From positions 20,711,354 through 20,775,353 of the forward strand of contig NC_045142.1 of NCBI RefSeq assembly GCF_008831285.2: 64,000 nt of DNA, given 5' to 3'. The position numbers and the translations under genes were made by a program. Below the pieces are notes generated by a model. That model did no database searches. It was given only the letters and a program-made list of their open reading frames with translations, and was not told where the DNA came from. Each line of letters begins with the position of its first letter. Position 1 is the stretch's first letter. Positions 31,191 through 42,315 of the stretch are shown here, piece by piece. This DNA is from Nymphaea colorata (lineage: Eukaryota; Streptophyta; Magnoliopsida; Nymphaeales; Nymphaeaceae).

Positions 31191-33240
31191 CACTTCACCC
31201 TCGTGAGCAAGAGTGGTCCTTGGGAGAAACCCTAGAGTATTCTCACTTTTAGGGTTTTTCTTGAAGTCTCTCTCTCTCCCTCTTCCTCTTTCCATTTCTC
31301 TTCAACTTGGAGCAAACTACAACCCTTTTGGAGGCATTATCTTGGAGCTTCACTCAAGGAGATCTTCAAGTGAAGGTGTTCATCTTCGTTAAGTCATTTT
31401 CTCATTTAGAGGTATGTAATAATCATCCCTCTCATTTTTCTCCAATTTTCTTTCCTTTTTATTCCTCTCCCCATGGCCAAAAGAGATAGTTCTCAACTCT
31501 ATTTTTGATCCAAGAGGCTATGCTCAAGTGCAACGGGAACATCAGAAGATGAGATGATCTTTCATTTCTATGCTTGAGTTATGTTATCTCATTTCTTGAA
31601 TACATTCTTGTTGTTCTTTTGTTTCCTTTATTTTCCTCTCTTTTTCATTTCCCCATGGCCATAAGAGATAGCTCTCAACTCTATTTTAGAGCCAAGAGGA
31701 TATGCTCAAGTGCACCAGGAACATGAGAAGATGAGATTCCATTCCATAGTTGAATCATGCTCTCTTTCTTTTCTTAAATATTGTTTGATATTATCCATGC
31801 ATGATATTATAATCTTTCTATTTACGTACCAATGAACGGCGAGAATGAGGGTATGGCTTGGGCCTCTTTATTTTCACATTAATTTTTGAGATTGGGGCTT
31901 GTCCAACCCGGAAAAACCATCACAAAAATGTACATGTTAAAATGCATTTGCATGTCATTTATGCTAGTTTCTTTCCTAATCACTGCATTAGGAACCTTAA
32001 AGAGTGCCTCGATGTGTTGTTAGATTTTCTTCCATACCCAACGGTGGAAGAAACATATTCCCTTGTAACCAAACCATAAATATTATATGTTTTTATATAA
32101 ATCATATTTTCTAAAACTTTTTCAAAAGAAATCTCTCTAATGTGGCCTTGGATACTTAGCTTAGGCTCTTACATGAGTCCAAGCTCCCTTCCAGCCTATA
32201 TCAAAATTTGAAGTCGGCTATTTTCAAATTATTCCTTGATTTTCATATTCATGAAAACGTATGCATATATACATGTTATATACGTATGTATGCACATGAA
32301 TATCTTTCATTGTTGTTTCTCTTTCTATGATTTAACATACCTTTACAAACTCTCGTATACGTATATATAAATATATATATACATGTATTCTATTTTAAAA
32401 TTTCTCTTTCTCTTTCTAAAATGATCTTCTCTTCTCTACTTGATATAAATATCATTTTCATAAGCTTTCATATATGTATACAAATACATATCTTTCTTTT
32501 TCAAAACATGTGATTTTATGATTTTCAAGATCTTTTTCTTTTCTATTCTTTCAATATCTTACCATTTAAGATTTTAATTTTTCATTTGCCAACTTCATCA
32601 AGACCACAAACCAAGTAATGACCCAATATTGGATTTTTGCTTGATGGTCTACAATCCCAATCCATTTTCAAAAACTTTTCCTTCATATATATGATATTTA
32701 CAAAAACAAAAATCTTAGATGTATGTTGTGGTAGGAATGCATCTAGATGAATGTTATGGTAGGAATAAATGATTTTCTCTTTCAATCATATAGGATCAAT
32801 GCATCCATTTATTTTCACTCACTTACTGTCACGTATGATCACAAGCACCTCTCCAAAAGAACTTAAGCAAGATGAGATGAAACTCTAACTAGGTGGTAAC
32901 CGAATTAGAGTAAAATCTCAAACCTACTTATTGTCTTAAGAGAACACTAAAATGATTTCAAAATAACTTTTCAAGCTTCCCAATGATATTCACAAGGATT
33001 TCCTTCTAGTTTTTCCAAAACATTTCACATTCTCAAGCAACTCTTCAACAACCTTTTCAAAAGTTTGAAACATTAAACTTTCAATATTTTTCTACACCGC
33101 ATATAGAATCAAAGAGATGTTCAAGTTAAAATGAAATGCATCAATAATAAACATAGCCCTTGGGTAGATTACCCCTAGTAAAGGGACTGGGAATGGTCGG
33201 CCCTCGTATCGACAGGTGAGTCCCTTTCTTTCCTATTTCA

Positions 33241-34060
33241 AAACAAAAACCTCATTTTTCTGGAGCGCTCTAAAACCAACCAAAAATTTTGAGGATGCAA
33301 ACACTTAGCCAAACGAGTCCTGCAGGCCTACCAGTTGAAGATAATGTCCTTCTCTCAAGACGTGAAGTTCTTTTTTCTTTGGAATACTGGAGGGATTGCT
33401 GCCATCATGTTTGGCCTGTCCTGACCGATCAAACACTAAGGCAGCAGCAGATCCAAGAAACTAAACTGGGTCCTTTGATGGTTCAACCTTTGCTTGATTT
33501 TTAAATAAATATCTTTGTCCTGACAACCATTGCTTTATTTGATGTTCCTCATTTTCTTTCAAGGTGATTATATTCCCAACCTCATCGCCCCCAGATTCCT
33601 ACAAAATAACACAATTTATAAATTTCTGTAGATGACCACTCACAAAGCCCCTCAACTCGACCTAACTCTCACCAGCCCCTCAACTCGACCAGTTACGCTA
33701 TGTTCATCGAAGTAACCCTGTTTCTGTTTGACTCCGTAACTTTTTGACAAGCTACGCTACGCCTCTCAAGGTAAAGTCTTTTGTGTAACGTGCGCTGAGG
33801 CTTTTAAATTCTCTTAGATGGAACATGTTAAGAACAATATTCTGTTTGTAAAAATACAAAATAAAAAAGCATCATATTCTTTTTTCAATAAAAGTAACAT
33901 CACTTCAATTAATGCCTTCTTTATAACACAAAGTTTTAATCAATGAATTAAACATTAAGCAAGTACTATATGTTCTGAATTTTAGCTACATTCACATGAT
34001 GCCATATTCAACAGTGATCCCAAAATCTGTTCCAAACATGTGTCAGGGATTCAAAAATAT
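33241..34060. other. No gene seen
   Basis: A 17-bp phrase (AGCCCCTCAACTCGACC) is repeated at 33646 and 33675. A short open frame at 33289-33504 lacks domain character. Confidence 0.4.
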
Positions 34061-34069
34061 GTCGCCAGC

Positions 34070-34430
34070 TACTACACTGTGCATGCTAAAACAGCCATCA
34101 TTGTAGATGGAGGGTTAGCGCCATTAGTTGCAAAGTCCAAAGACATTAATAAGTTATGCAACAAATATAACCGTCACATAAAACATTATGTAAAGCGATG
34201 GAAAATTCCATCATAAAAGTTATAATAAAGTGTAGGCACATTCTGTGGCCATTATGCTAGCAACTAATGTCTTAACAAACACAACTAATACATGATGGCC
34301 AGTTTCATCCGTAACAGTTTGGGGAACGGAACTTGTGGTGGTGGACCTTTGACCGTCACGATTACTTATTAGTGACAGAATTGTGAGTATTAGTGACTTT
34401 TAAAGCCGTAGCAAATGTTTATACTTGCCC
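34070..34430. mobile_element. Possible CACTA subterminal region
   Basis: Several copies of GACCGTCAC, TTAGTGAC, GTGACAG and GCCGTAGCAAATG-like words occur in both orientations. This arrangement is usual for CACTA element subterminal arrays. No CACTA terminus was found here, so the call is tentative. Confidence 0.3.
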
Positions 34431-34636
34431 ATCATATCTAAGTTAAGCTTTAAGCTTAAAGGAAGGGGTAACATCTTTAAAACTGAACATATATATATTT
34501 ATTCAACATGGAAAAGTAATATCATCGACTACATGACACTCAGTCATTCCACTGAGATAAAACATAAGCAGCATCCAATGCTGCCAATTATAGACCAGTA
34601 CAGAGAACCATGGAGATCATCACAAAAGAAATATAT

Positions 34637-34667
<31 letters not shown>

Positions 34668-34671
34668 CATT

Positions 34672-35051
34672 TGGCCCTTGGTACATTGCAAAAGAAAGCA
34701 GCCTCTTCCCCAAATCATACTTCACTTGCATGTTATGCTGCGCAACATTCCGGAAGATGGGCATCTCTCTGTCTTTAATGGTTAAGCAGGTCACTCCACT
34801 TCCAAACGTCATAAAGATATTTGAAGGTGGCAACTTTCAGTCTGCATTGGTGAAATGGAAGGTCATCTCTGGCAGCCTTTCATATGGATCACCATTATTC
34901 TTTACATGGTAGCACAGATAATCTTGCTTAGGAGGATGGAAGCGTTCAAGGTTTATGACATTAGGCACCGCATTTGCCACCTGATCACACACATCTTTGG
35001 CAAGAGAAGTCAATGTGGTACCCAAGTCTATGATGATCAATCTGGCATCAC
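34672..35051 (-). pseudogene. Aspartic protease (nepenthesin-like) C-terminal half, detached
   Basis: The minus-strand text starts GDARLIIIDLGTTLTSLAKD and continues with DQVANAVPNVINLERF, LPEMTFHFTNAD, a stop, then LPPSNIFMTFGSGVTCLTI and NMQVKYDLGKRLLSF. This is the second lobe of a family A1 plant protease. The active-site D-S-G-T is changed to D-L-G-T (Asp codon at 35026-35028 kept, Ser lost). The N-terminal half that fits it is on the opposite strand at 36489-37409. The GCATCAC at 35045-35051 is the inverse of GTGATGC at 37399-37405, suggesting an inversion split the gene. Confidence 0.85.
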
Positions 35052-35862
35052 CCAACAATGCAACGCACCTGACTCGGGACGCGACGGGGTCGAACACGGC
35101 CCTGCGGCTGGATGTGGCCGATGTTGGTGTGGCCACTGCTGGTACCAGCGAAGGCAAAGCAGAACAAGCCAGTGGTGTTAACCGGAAGCGACAGGTCAAA
35201 ACCTCAACTGAAGTGGAAGATGATGGTGGGCACCTTCACGACATCCTTGCCGCTCAGGTCATAGGACGTGGCGAAGAGAGAGAATCCAGAGGTCGTGCAG
35301 TTCAGCTGCATCGTCCCTGCCTGGAAAGCGTCCCTCATTGGGACATACGCCAGCTGTACCAGGCAGGTGACGAAGGTGCCGGAGTCAACAATGACCCCTT
35401 CGTTTCGATTGGCAATGACATCGTGACATTCACTCTCCAGGACCAGCAGCGGCTGCCCACATTGATTCCAACCAGCTGGACATAGTAGAAGGTCCCTAAC
35501 TTGGGGTTCACCACCATGGGAGCAAAGACCGAGCTGTGACCGGGAGCCAAAAGCGCAGCGTCACCAATGATGAGTGTCGATGATAGAGTGGAGCCAGCTT
35601 GGCGGTCGGAGAGGTAGTAAGTGAAGCTTCGACCGAAGATCCGGCCAGCCTGCGAAGAGAAGTAAAGGTCACCGTGGCCGAGACCGAGGAGCCCTGCGGT
35701 GCCAACAAACAGGCCTTCATTGTCGTGGCCGCAGCCGAGGATGACTCAGCCGATGGAAGTCCATCCAAAGGTCAGGGTCTAGGTGGAAAGGTCGCCCCTA
35801 GTGGAGGATCTGTCGCTCTAAGACACTTGGTAAGGCGCAAACGGCCCCTAGAGCAGAACCTT
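35052..35862 (-). pseudogene. Aspartic protease (nepenthesin-like) pseudogene, second gene type
   Basis: On the minus strand, from 35862 downward, the text reads LGCGHDNEGLFVGTAGLLGL and SSQAGRIFGRSFTYYLSDRQ, then STLIIGDAAL, VVNPKLGTFYYVQLVGINVG, VDSGTFVTCLVQLAYVPMRD and GLFCFAFAGTSSG. This covers the end of lobe one and most of lobe two. The second active-site Asp is intact (35384-35386). There is a stop after TFGWTSIG, a frameshift near 35440 and another stop at about 35195. The N-terminal lobe with the first active site is missing. The 5' end forms an inverted repeat with 35905-36060. Confidence 0.88.
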
Positions 35863-36060
35863 TCTCAGGCATTGGAATTCCATATCTATGCCAACGAAAA
35901 CAGTAAGGTTCTGCTCCAGGTGCCATTTGTGCCTTTACCAAGTGTCTTACGGCGACGGATCCTCCACTATGGGTGACTTTTCCACTGAGACCGTGACCTT
36001 CAGACGAACTTCCATCAGCCAAGTTGCCCGCGGCTGCGGCCATGACAACAAGGGCAACAC
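35710..36060. repeat. Inverted repeat of aspartic protease sequence, about 150-bp arms, 42-nt loop
   Basis: Left arm 35710-35862 and right arm 35905-36060 encode the same protease segment on opposite strands (YGDGSSTMGDFSTETVTF, then CGHDN). The innermost 12 bp, GAGCAGAACCTT (35851-35862) and AAGGTTCTGCTC (35905-35916), pair perfectly. The arms carry scattered mismatches. Confidence 0.85.
35905..36060 (+). pseudogene. Aspartic protease fragment, right arm of the inverted repeat
   Basis: The plus strand encodes CLYQVSYGDGSSTMGDFSTE and ISQVARGCGHDNKGN. It is a duplicated piece of the protease type seen on the minus strand at 35052-35862. It joins directly to the upstream region of the protease at 36489. 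Confidence 0.85.
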
Positions 36061-36488
36061 AGATAACAAAACCTTTAAACAATCTCTTTTTTCCAACGCA
36101 TTCACTGGTTATTGCGGTCACCCTTTGGTAAGTGTCTGCATCCTTCCTGCAAATATTTGTGATTGAAAGTCTTCCAATATTTGTGATCCATCGTCTTCAA
36201 GACTAATATTCACATCTTGATTTTACTGTCCAATGAAAAAGACACAAAAACAAATTGTGGAAGTCCAACCAAGCACTACAAGATTTGCCTAAGCGTAACA
36301 TGCTACCAACTTTTCTCCATTGTGATGGTTTACACCAAGGAATATGTTTCTCAGTTCAATCACATGTTTCTTTCCTCCACAATTTCCAAATCCACATGCT
36401 CACATTTATCAGCAGCAACCGTAACTATGACTTCCACTATAAATACCAACACATTTCTCCTTAATACAACAACCTTTTAGCACTCACC
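36061..36488 (+). promoter_or_regulatory. Aspartic protease upstream region and promoter
   Basis: A TATA box, CTATAAATACC at about 36438-36448, lies 40 bp upstream of the ATG at 36489. A leader with CACATTTCTCCTTAATACAA follows. The whole block recurs inverted at 42316-42720 and 44270-44600, which shows it is an ancestral part of this gene family. It contains paired phrases such as CAAATATTTGTGATTGAAAG and CCAATATTTGTGATCC. Confidence 0.7.
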
Positions 36489-37409
36489 ATGGCTGCCTTC
36501 TTCTCCTCCTTAGCATTCGGCCTTTTCCTGCAGCTGCTCCTGCTTGTAATACTGCCTAACCCTGCCACCATCTTCGCTTCCAAACCTCTCGGCTTCTCCA
36601 TAGACCTCATTCATTGAGACTCTATCACTCTCTCCTCTTTATGACCCCTCATTCACTCTTGCTCAATGAGTGGAGCAGGCAGCTCTGTGCTCAATGTTGT
36701 GCTCCCGCCGCATCACTTCCTCGTTTGCCAATACTACCAGCATGATCTCCAGCCCCGTGATGCCTGGCTCCGGCGAGTATCCCTCCTCTATTGGGCCACC
36801 CTTGGCACTGGTAGTGACCTCATATGGACGACGTGCTGCCCTTGTGACTCCTGCTCCAGCCAAACCTCAATGTTTGATCCACTTCAGTCCTGCACTTACA
36901 AGAGCCAGAGCTGCTCCACCAGCTCTTGCATGGAACTGGACGATCATGTTTGCACTATCAACCAACTTTGTGAATTCATATATTCCTATGGAGACAAATC
37001 CTTCATAAAAGGGACACTTGCCACCAACACACTCTTGTTTGACGATGATGCCAGCACCATCGAGCTTCAAGGAATTGTCTTTGGTTTTGTTCATAATGAA
37101 GGCACTCTGAATCCTAACTTGCTTGAAGTTCCTGGCCTTGTTGGCCTCGGCGGTGGTCCTCTCTCGCTTGTAAATCAGATTGGCTCTTCCATTGATAAGA
37201 AATTTGCTTACTGTCTTTTTTTCTAAGGCAATGAAAAAAATTCCATGGGACAGCTCAAATTCAGAAAGGACACAGAGCTTTCAGGCAAGGAAGAGGTTCA
37301 AGAAATGCCGATGGCACCAGGTAGTTCTCAAGGCACGTATTATGTGCTCAATCTGATTGACATAAGCGTCCGAAACAGCAGACTCAACATACAATTTTGT
37401 GATGCATAG
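36489..37409 (+). pseudogene. Nepenthesin-like aspartic protease, N-terminal half
   Basis: The ATG at 36489 begins a signal peptide (MAAFFSSLAFGLFLQLLLLV) and the propeptide motif GFSIDLIH, where a TGA replaces the next Arg codon. Frameshifts follow near 36640 and 36800. Lobe one is then recognisable: SDLIWTTCCPCDSC, SMFDPLQSCTYKSQSC, YSYGDKSFIKGTLATNT, GLVGLGGGPLSLVNQIGSS and KFAYCLFF before a stop. A final piece reaches TYYVLNLIDISVRNSRLNI and stops at 37407-37409. The first active site reads G-T-G-S instead of D-T-G-S, and about ten residues between GEY and it are missing. Active enzymes of this family are about 430-480 residues and secreted. This copy is dead and lacks lobe two. Confidence 0.9.
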
Positions 37410-37439
37410 AGAACTTTGTTGTTAAGAGACAAACTCGAC

Positions 37440-38060
37440 TCAGGATGCGTCAGGCTCGAAGATGACCCGGATGCCCTGCTGCTGGATGTTGCCGATGATG
37501 GTGAGGCTGCTGCTGGTTCGGCGAAGGCAAAGCAGAACAAGCCAGCGGTGTTAAAAGATAGTTGCTCGCCAAAAGCAACAGGTTGGAACCTCGACCAAAG
37601 TGGAAGACAACGATGGGCACCTTCATGACATCCTTGCCACTCAGGTCGTAGCACGTGTCGAAGAGAGAGAATCTAGCAGTCGTGAGGTTCAGCTGTGTCG
37701 TCCCTGCCCAGAAAGCATCCTTCTTTGTGACGTACGTCGACTGTATCAAGCGGGTGACAGAGGTGCTGGAGTTGAGGATGACCCCTTTGTTTCCATTGGC
37801 AGAGACCTGGAATTCTGATGCCGCGATTTTCACTTGCCGGGGCCAGCAGCGGCCGCCCATGCTGATTCCAACCAGATGAACATAGTAGAAGGTCCCTAAC
37901 TTGGGGTTCACCACCATGGGAGCGAAGACTGAGCAGTGGCTGGGAGCCAGCAGCGTCACCAATGATGAGCGTCGATGATGGAGTGGAGCCAGCTTGACGT
38001 TCAGAGAGGCAGTAAGAGAAGTGCCGACTGAATATCTGTCCGACCCGCAAGGTCATCTAT
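37440..38060 (-). pseudogene. Nepenthesin-like aspartic protease, C-terminal part
   Basis: The minus-strand text has FSRHFSYCLSERQAGSTPSS, TLIIGDA, then VVNPKLGTFYYVHLVGIS, EFQVSANGNKGVILNSSTSV, TQLNLTTARFSLFDTCYDLS and GKDVMKVPIVVFHFGRGS. A shifted frame ends the protein near 37440 (RVIFEPDAS, stop). The second active site is N-S-S-T in place of D-S-G-T (AAC at 37771-37773), so the copy is inactive. It is the same type as 35052-35862 and lies tail to tail with 36489-37409, only about 30 bp away. Confidence 0.9.
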
Positions 38061-38084
38061 TATTGTACAAGTTGAAATCATTTG

Positions 38085-38150
38085 ACAATCCCTACTACAA
38101 GAAAGGCACTAAAACCAATAAGTAACAGAAAATGATGGCAATTACATTTC
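38085..38150 (+). mobile_element. Possible CACTA terminus
   Basis: CTACTACAAGAAAGGCACTA at 38091-38110 resembles the CACTACAAGAAA terminus of plant CACTA elements, with the first base changed. AAGTAACAGAAAATGATGGC follows. No partner end was located. Confidence 0.3.
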
Positions 38151-39049
38151 TATCTATATATAAAACAGATCTTTATACAATTAAACTATATACCTTCTTC
38201 ACCTCATTACCTCAATTAAAAGAGCAAACACCATTTATGAGGACTTCTTTATAAAATTAGCCCAAAAGAATTTTTTTCAAAAAGTGTAATCTGCAATCAG
38301 GTGGGATTAAGAAGCCATTACACAAAATGGAACGAGCTAAAGGTAGATGTAGGTTTTTGCCATATCTCTTGTCGCTTTCAAGCAAATTTGCAGAAGTTTT
38401 GGTCCATTAATCAATGCCAACTTATTTTTTATTGTATATTCTTATCATTTTTTATTCACTTTGTCTGTAGAAAGTAAGATCTCTCTCTCTATATATATAT
38501 ATATAATCAGCTTCATTTTTAGACTGGTTTTTCGGGGTTATTTTCTCTCCGTAAGATCCCACTAGTCTTTAAAGCAGAAGAGATTGTTATGAAGGAAGGA
38601 AAGTAGAACTGAAAAATGAAAAGCCAGTATCTTAAGAAACCTATTGCACTCGTCTCTTTTATATAATTAAAATTCATTGTTATGTATCCTCCTTGTCATT
38701 TGTTTACTACATAGAAAATGTGTTGCACCAGCTGTTATTATGTAAATTATATATTTATTTAGTATGTAAAACATCAAGAGGGCACAAATAACAAAAAACG
38801 TTCTGTTCAAGGGTCATATGATCTTCACTAAACTATATTCTTGATTGTAAAAAAATTGCATTTCACATGTTCATGGATGAGCTGGTCAGGGCTGGTAGAG
38901 ACCAAATGTACTTAACACTACCAATTTTCATTATATTGAACATTTACTCCTTCCTTAATATGTGTGCTAGAAGGATTAAGGGGGCGCACACTGAATCAAC
39001 TAAGGAAACTGATGACACCCGTCATGGCCATGCTCACAAGATGGCTCCA
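38151..39049. other. No gene seen
   Basis: AT-rich spacer with a short CT/TA run at 38480-38504. No recognisable coding sequence. Confidence 0.45.
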
Positions 39050-39699
39050 TTAGGGGCCGTTTGATGGCCTGGAAATATATTTCTGGAAATATATTTCTAG
39101 AAATATAGGAAATGAAAAAATGGAATGGAAAAGATTTTTGCGATTCCAATTTTGGTGTGTGTGTGATGACTCAGAAATATATTTCCAATTCCATATTTCT
39201 GAGTTTGATGGTACAGAAATATATTTTCAGAAAATTAATTCTTAGTTTGATAATAAGGAAACATTTATCCAGATTTACAAAAATATGGCAAGAACATGGT
39301 TATGAATGTATGGATGTATAGACCGGCTATAATCGCCCACACAATCGATTATAACAATTCTGATTTGCCAACCTTCTGCCCCTTTTCAAGTTGACATTGA
39401 TTTGAACCTTTCGGTTCAAATTCACCCACCGGTCTAATGATGAACTCATTCACCCGGTTGAAGAGGGAGCGCCTTCCTCAACCGTAAGGATTGCATGAAA
39501 ACAAAATCACAATTTTAACATTCTAAATTGAGATATTCATTACGAAGTACTGAATTGTTGCCCAATTGCATCTCACGCTTCATTACGCGGATGCAACAAC
39601 TCAATTATAAGGAACATATAACAAACATGAAAGCCATAAAAAAACCAAAATTCAACAACACATCAATAGACTATCAAACATACCATACAATTTAACAAC

Positions 39700-39805
39700 A
39701 AAGCGCAACGTCAACACAACATACACAGTCCCATCAGTGATAAAACGCATCAAACCACATACAAAGTCCCATCAGTGATAAAATATTTACATATTCCCAT
39801 CAGTG
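39700..39805. repeat. Short tandem duplication in element C
   Basis: The phrase (C/A)A(A/C)AGTCCCATCAGTGATAAAA recurs at about 39727 and 39765, and a shortened form ATTCCCATCAGTG at 39794. Spacing about 38 bp. Confidence 0.7.
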
Positions 39806-40059
39806 TTCACTGTTCAGAAGAGCTTCAACGTTCAATAGAAAGCCAAGTGCATGTGTCGAGCATCCATAGAAGCAAATACATATGCAGTGTCTCTGCACCA
39901 TAAGAAAACAAAAAACACAAACAGAATCAAATTTTCCCCTTGCACGACCTTCGAACATTCGTCACAATCATGTCAGTGCTTCATCTTCCATCAGTCCTCA
40001 AAACATAAACAAAGACGTCACATTTTCAAAGAGATTAAAGCGTAAAAAGCGATAAAATG

Positions 40060-41690
40060 AAATTGTTATTGTTACATCTAACCATTTTTTGAGTTTTTAA
40101 GTCCTTTTTCTGAAAAAGAAAACTTGTAGCTTCATATTTTCCCATATAAGCTGTGGCTTTGTCAAGCTGCAAAGATGAGGCAAGCTTAGAGCATAGTTTT
40201 AAACCTTGGTCACTCCAGTTACAACCCAGACTATTACTTCAGACCTGCTAGTTTCTCAACGATAGCAAAACCCAATTCTGTCTATCAGCAATATCTTGTG
40301 TTGTTGGGACCTGAACCTCAACCAGAACCAATCGTATCAGCTAGAAGTTTGTTTGCTGCTAGATGTAATCCTTGTTCAGCAGAATCAGACATCCATCATA
40401 TGTTGTTTTTATCTCAGTTTAACATACAATTAAGTGCTTGTTCATTCTCTTCCATCTTAAGCAGATGTAATGAACAAAACCGACACATCCTGCATATTTG
40501 CTGCAATGCTTGTCCTTTCACTTTTGAAACAAGCAGTGGTGCTGAAGGACAATCCAGCAAAGAAGGGACTGTGAATCTGTGATGCTTTGTGCAAACACTT
40601 ACGTTTCTCCTCAAGAACTTACTAAGCGCATCAGCTTATTTGAAGTGATGTAAGTCTTTTATCATTGTTAACTGCTTGTCATTAGGCATTCAAAATTCAA
40701 CTTATCATTTGTTTGCAGCTCAACAATTGTTCGTGCGAGTTAATCCCTTGATTGTACATGGTATAAGGGATGTGTATGCTTGCCTGAGCCCTGGCCAGAT
40801 CTGACCTGAGCTGATTTTTGGCCAATTAGTCTGTTTCTTGCTGCAAGGACATGGCCTGGGTTGCAGGTGAATACTGTCTGCTTAATGTGTAAACTGGTAA
40901 TCGAGCAAAAACTAGTAGGAAAGGACGTGCTTATCAAAGCTATACGTTCAATGGTTCAACTGGACCTAATAAAAGGACATGGTTGAACCTTAATCTAAGA
41001 TCTGAATCTGATAACCCTTATAAGTAATGCAAATGCACATCACATTCAGAAACAATATTAGTAACAGTTCTGATGACAAAATATGAAATGATCAAGACAA
41101 ATGTTCAGATGTCATTGTGATAATCAAAATATATGTGAATCAATCAAAACCCTTATTAAAGTTTTACTCTTAAATCATTAAATAAATGTGAAGATTCTGA
41201 ACTGATTAGAAGACATATTCAGGTATCATTTCAATGTCACGAATCAGCCAAATCTGATAATAATTCAAATGGATAAATCTGAAGCAATTTGAACACATAT
41301 TGTAGTTTAATGTGAATATGAGAAATTAACAACCCTTGCAAATTGGATAAGAACAAAGAGTGTCCCTTGACCCATCTGTGCTGCTTGAGTCGTGTCTTCT
41401 ACAAAACAAATGTCTTGTTTTGGAGCCAACACCAACTCATTAAATTGCTACAACAAGCAGAAATCCCCCAAATGGCTTGAGTAGTTGGAAACGATAAAGC
41501 AGGCTTTTTCAAAATGTTGAGGATTACATTTCCATCAAATGCGTGGTTCCAATATTCACACAAAATGTTTGACAAAAAATCAGTGAAAGAACACGTAAGA
41601 AACTAATATGCAACTGAGAAGTTGTGTGCTTTACAATGTTGAAACATCATACCAAAAAACAAAAAATACCGAATATTACACAAAAAGAGA
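40060..41690. other. Interior of element C, no gene recognised
   Basis: A few open frames up to about 65 codons exist on both strands without domain character. If element C once coded for a transposase it is no longer visible here. Confidence 0.4.
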
Positions 41691-42315
41691 GAGGAAAAAA
41701 CGAGAAACCCTAACCGTGACCTAATCGGACACATTCAGGCTCCTTATAACAGAGCTGATAGAGAGAGAGAGACTTACAAAGGACTTCTGTTGAGAAGGAG
41801 GATCAGGAGCAGCGCCACTCAGCAGCGGTTCTCTCTGACGGCAAGGAAAAGAGACGGTGAGTTAATCTGGCAATCTGTCGAGTCCTCTTTATCTTCTCCC
41901 TCTGTCTAGATTGCAACGGATGGGGAAAGAAAGAGAGAGGCGAAGACAAAGATGAAGAGGCTGCGCAGGTTGCTTCAGCGGATTAGAAAGGGCTCCATTG
42001 AAAAGGCCGACTTGGAGAGGGGAACAAGAGAGAGATTGAGAGAGGGAGAGAGAGAGACACTACCTTGCGAGAAATAGAGGAACGGGAGGCTCGCGGCTGC
42101 ACTGCTCGGGTGGAGTGGAGGGAGCGGCTGTGCGGCTGAAGAGGGAGCTCCTGTGAGATGCTCCAAGTGGAAATTTTTTTCCGGAAAAAATTGTCCGGAA
42201 TCGACCTCAACGGTCGAATAAATTTTTCTCCGTTTGATACGGTGGAAAAATTTTAAATATTTGAACTTTATTTCTCGATGAACAGTGTATTTCCTGTTCA
42301 TCAAACGCCCCCTTA

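Larger units (their letters stand above)
30575..33240 (+). repeat. Long LTR-like unit with TATA box and internal tandem array, likely gypsy class
   Basis: It starts near TGTAATCACCCCAATTTTTT and its start and middle recur at 14555-15200; its end block recurs inverted at 18650-18690. A TATA box (CTCTATAAATACCTCC near 31177) is followed by a CT-rich leader-like region. At the right, a conserved block CCTTGGGTAGATTACCCCTA leads to CGTATCGACAGG. The size (over 2.5 kb) suits a large gypsy LTR, but no primer site or gag follows, so it may be a solo LTR. Exact ends are inferred. Confidence 0.45.
39053..42312 (-). mobile_element. PIF/Harbinger-like DNA element C, 3.26 kb
   Basis: Ends GGGGCCGTTTGATGGCCTGG (left) and, on the complement of the right end, GGGGGCGTTTGATGAACAGG match at 15 of 20 positions, and both continue with AAATA. 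TTA flanks both sides (39050-39052 and 42313-42315). The left end matches the right end of element A, and the right side has the CT-rich leader and splice donor seen at the left of A and B, so the element is oriented on the minus strand. Near the left, minus-strand text with KREMQLGNNSVLRNEYLNLE then a stop near 39535 may be the end of an encoded protein. No DDE transposase was recognised. The alternative is two unrelated half-elements. Confidence 0.6.

Noticed and set aside
34425-34912. Overlapping open frames with IYIYI segments
   Set aside because: They cross a TA/CA-rich simple repeat and overlap the real minus-strand protease relic.
34997-35485. 162-codon plus-strand frame
   Set aside because: It is the antisense of the aspartic protease pseudogene, whose family match is clear on the minus strand.
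38970-38990. TTAAGGGGGCG word resembling a Harbinger-type end
   Set aside because: It matches only the first 11 bases including the target site. The following sequence (CACACTGAATC) does not match the TTTGATG terminus.
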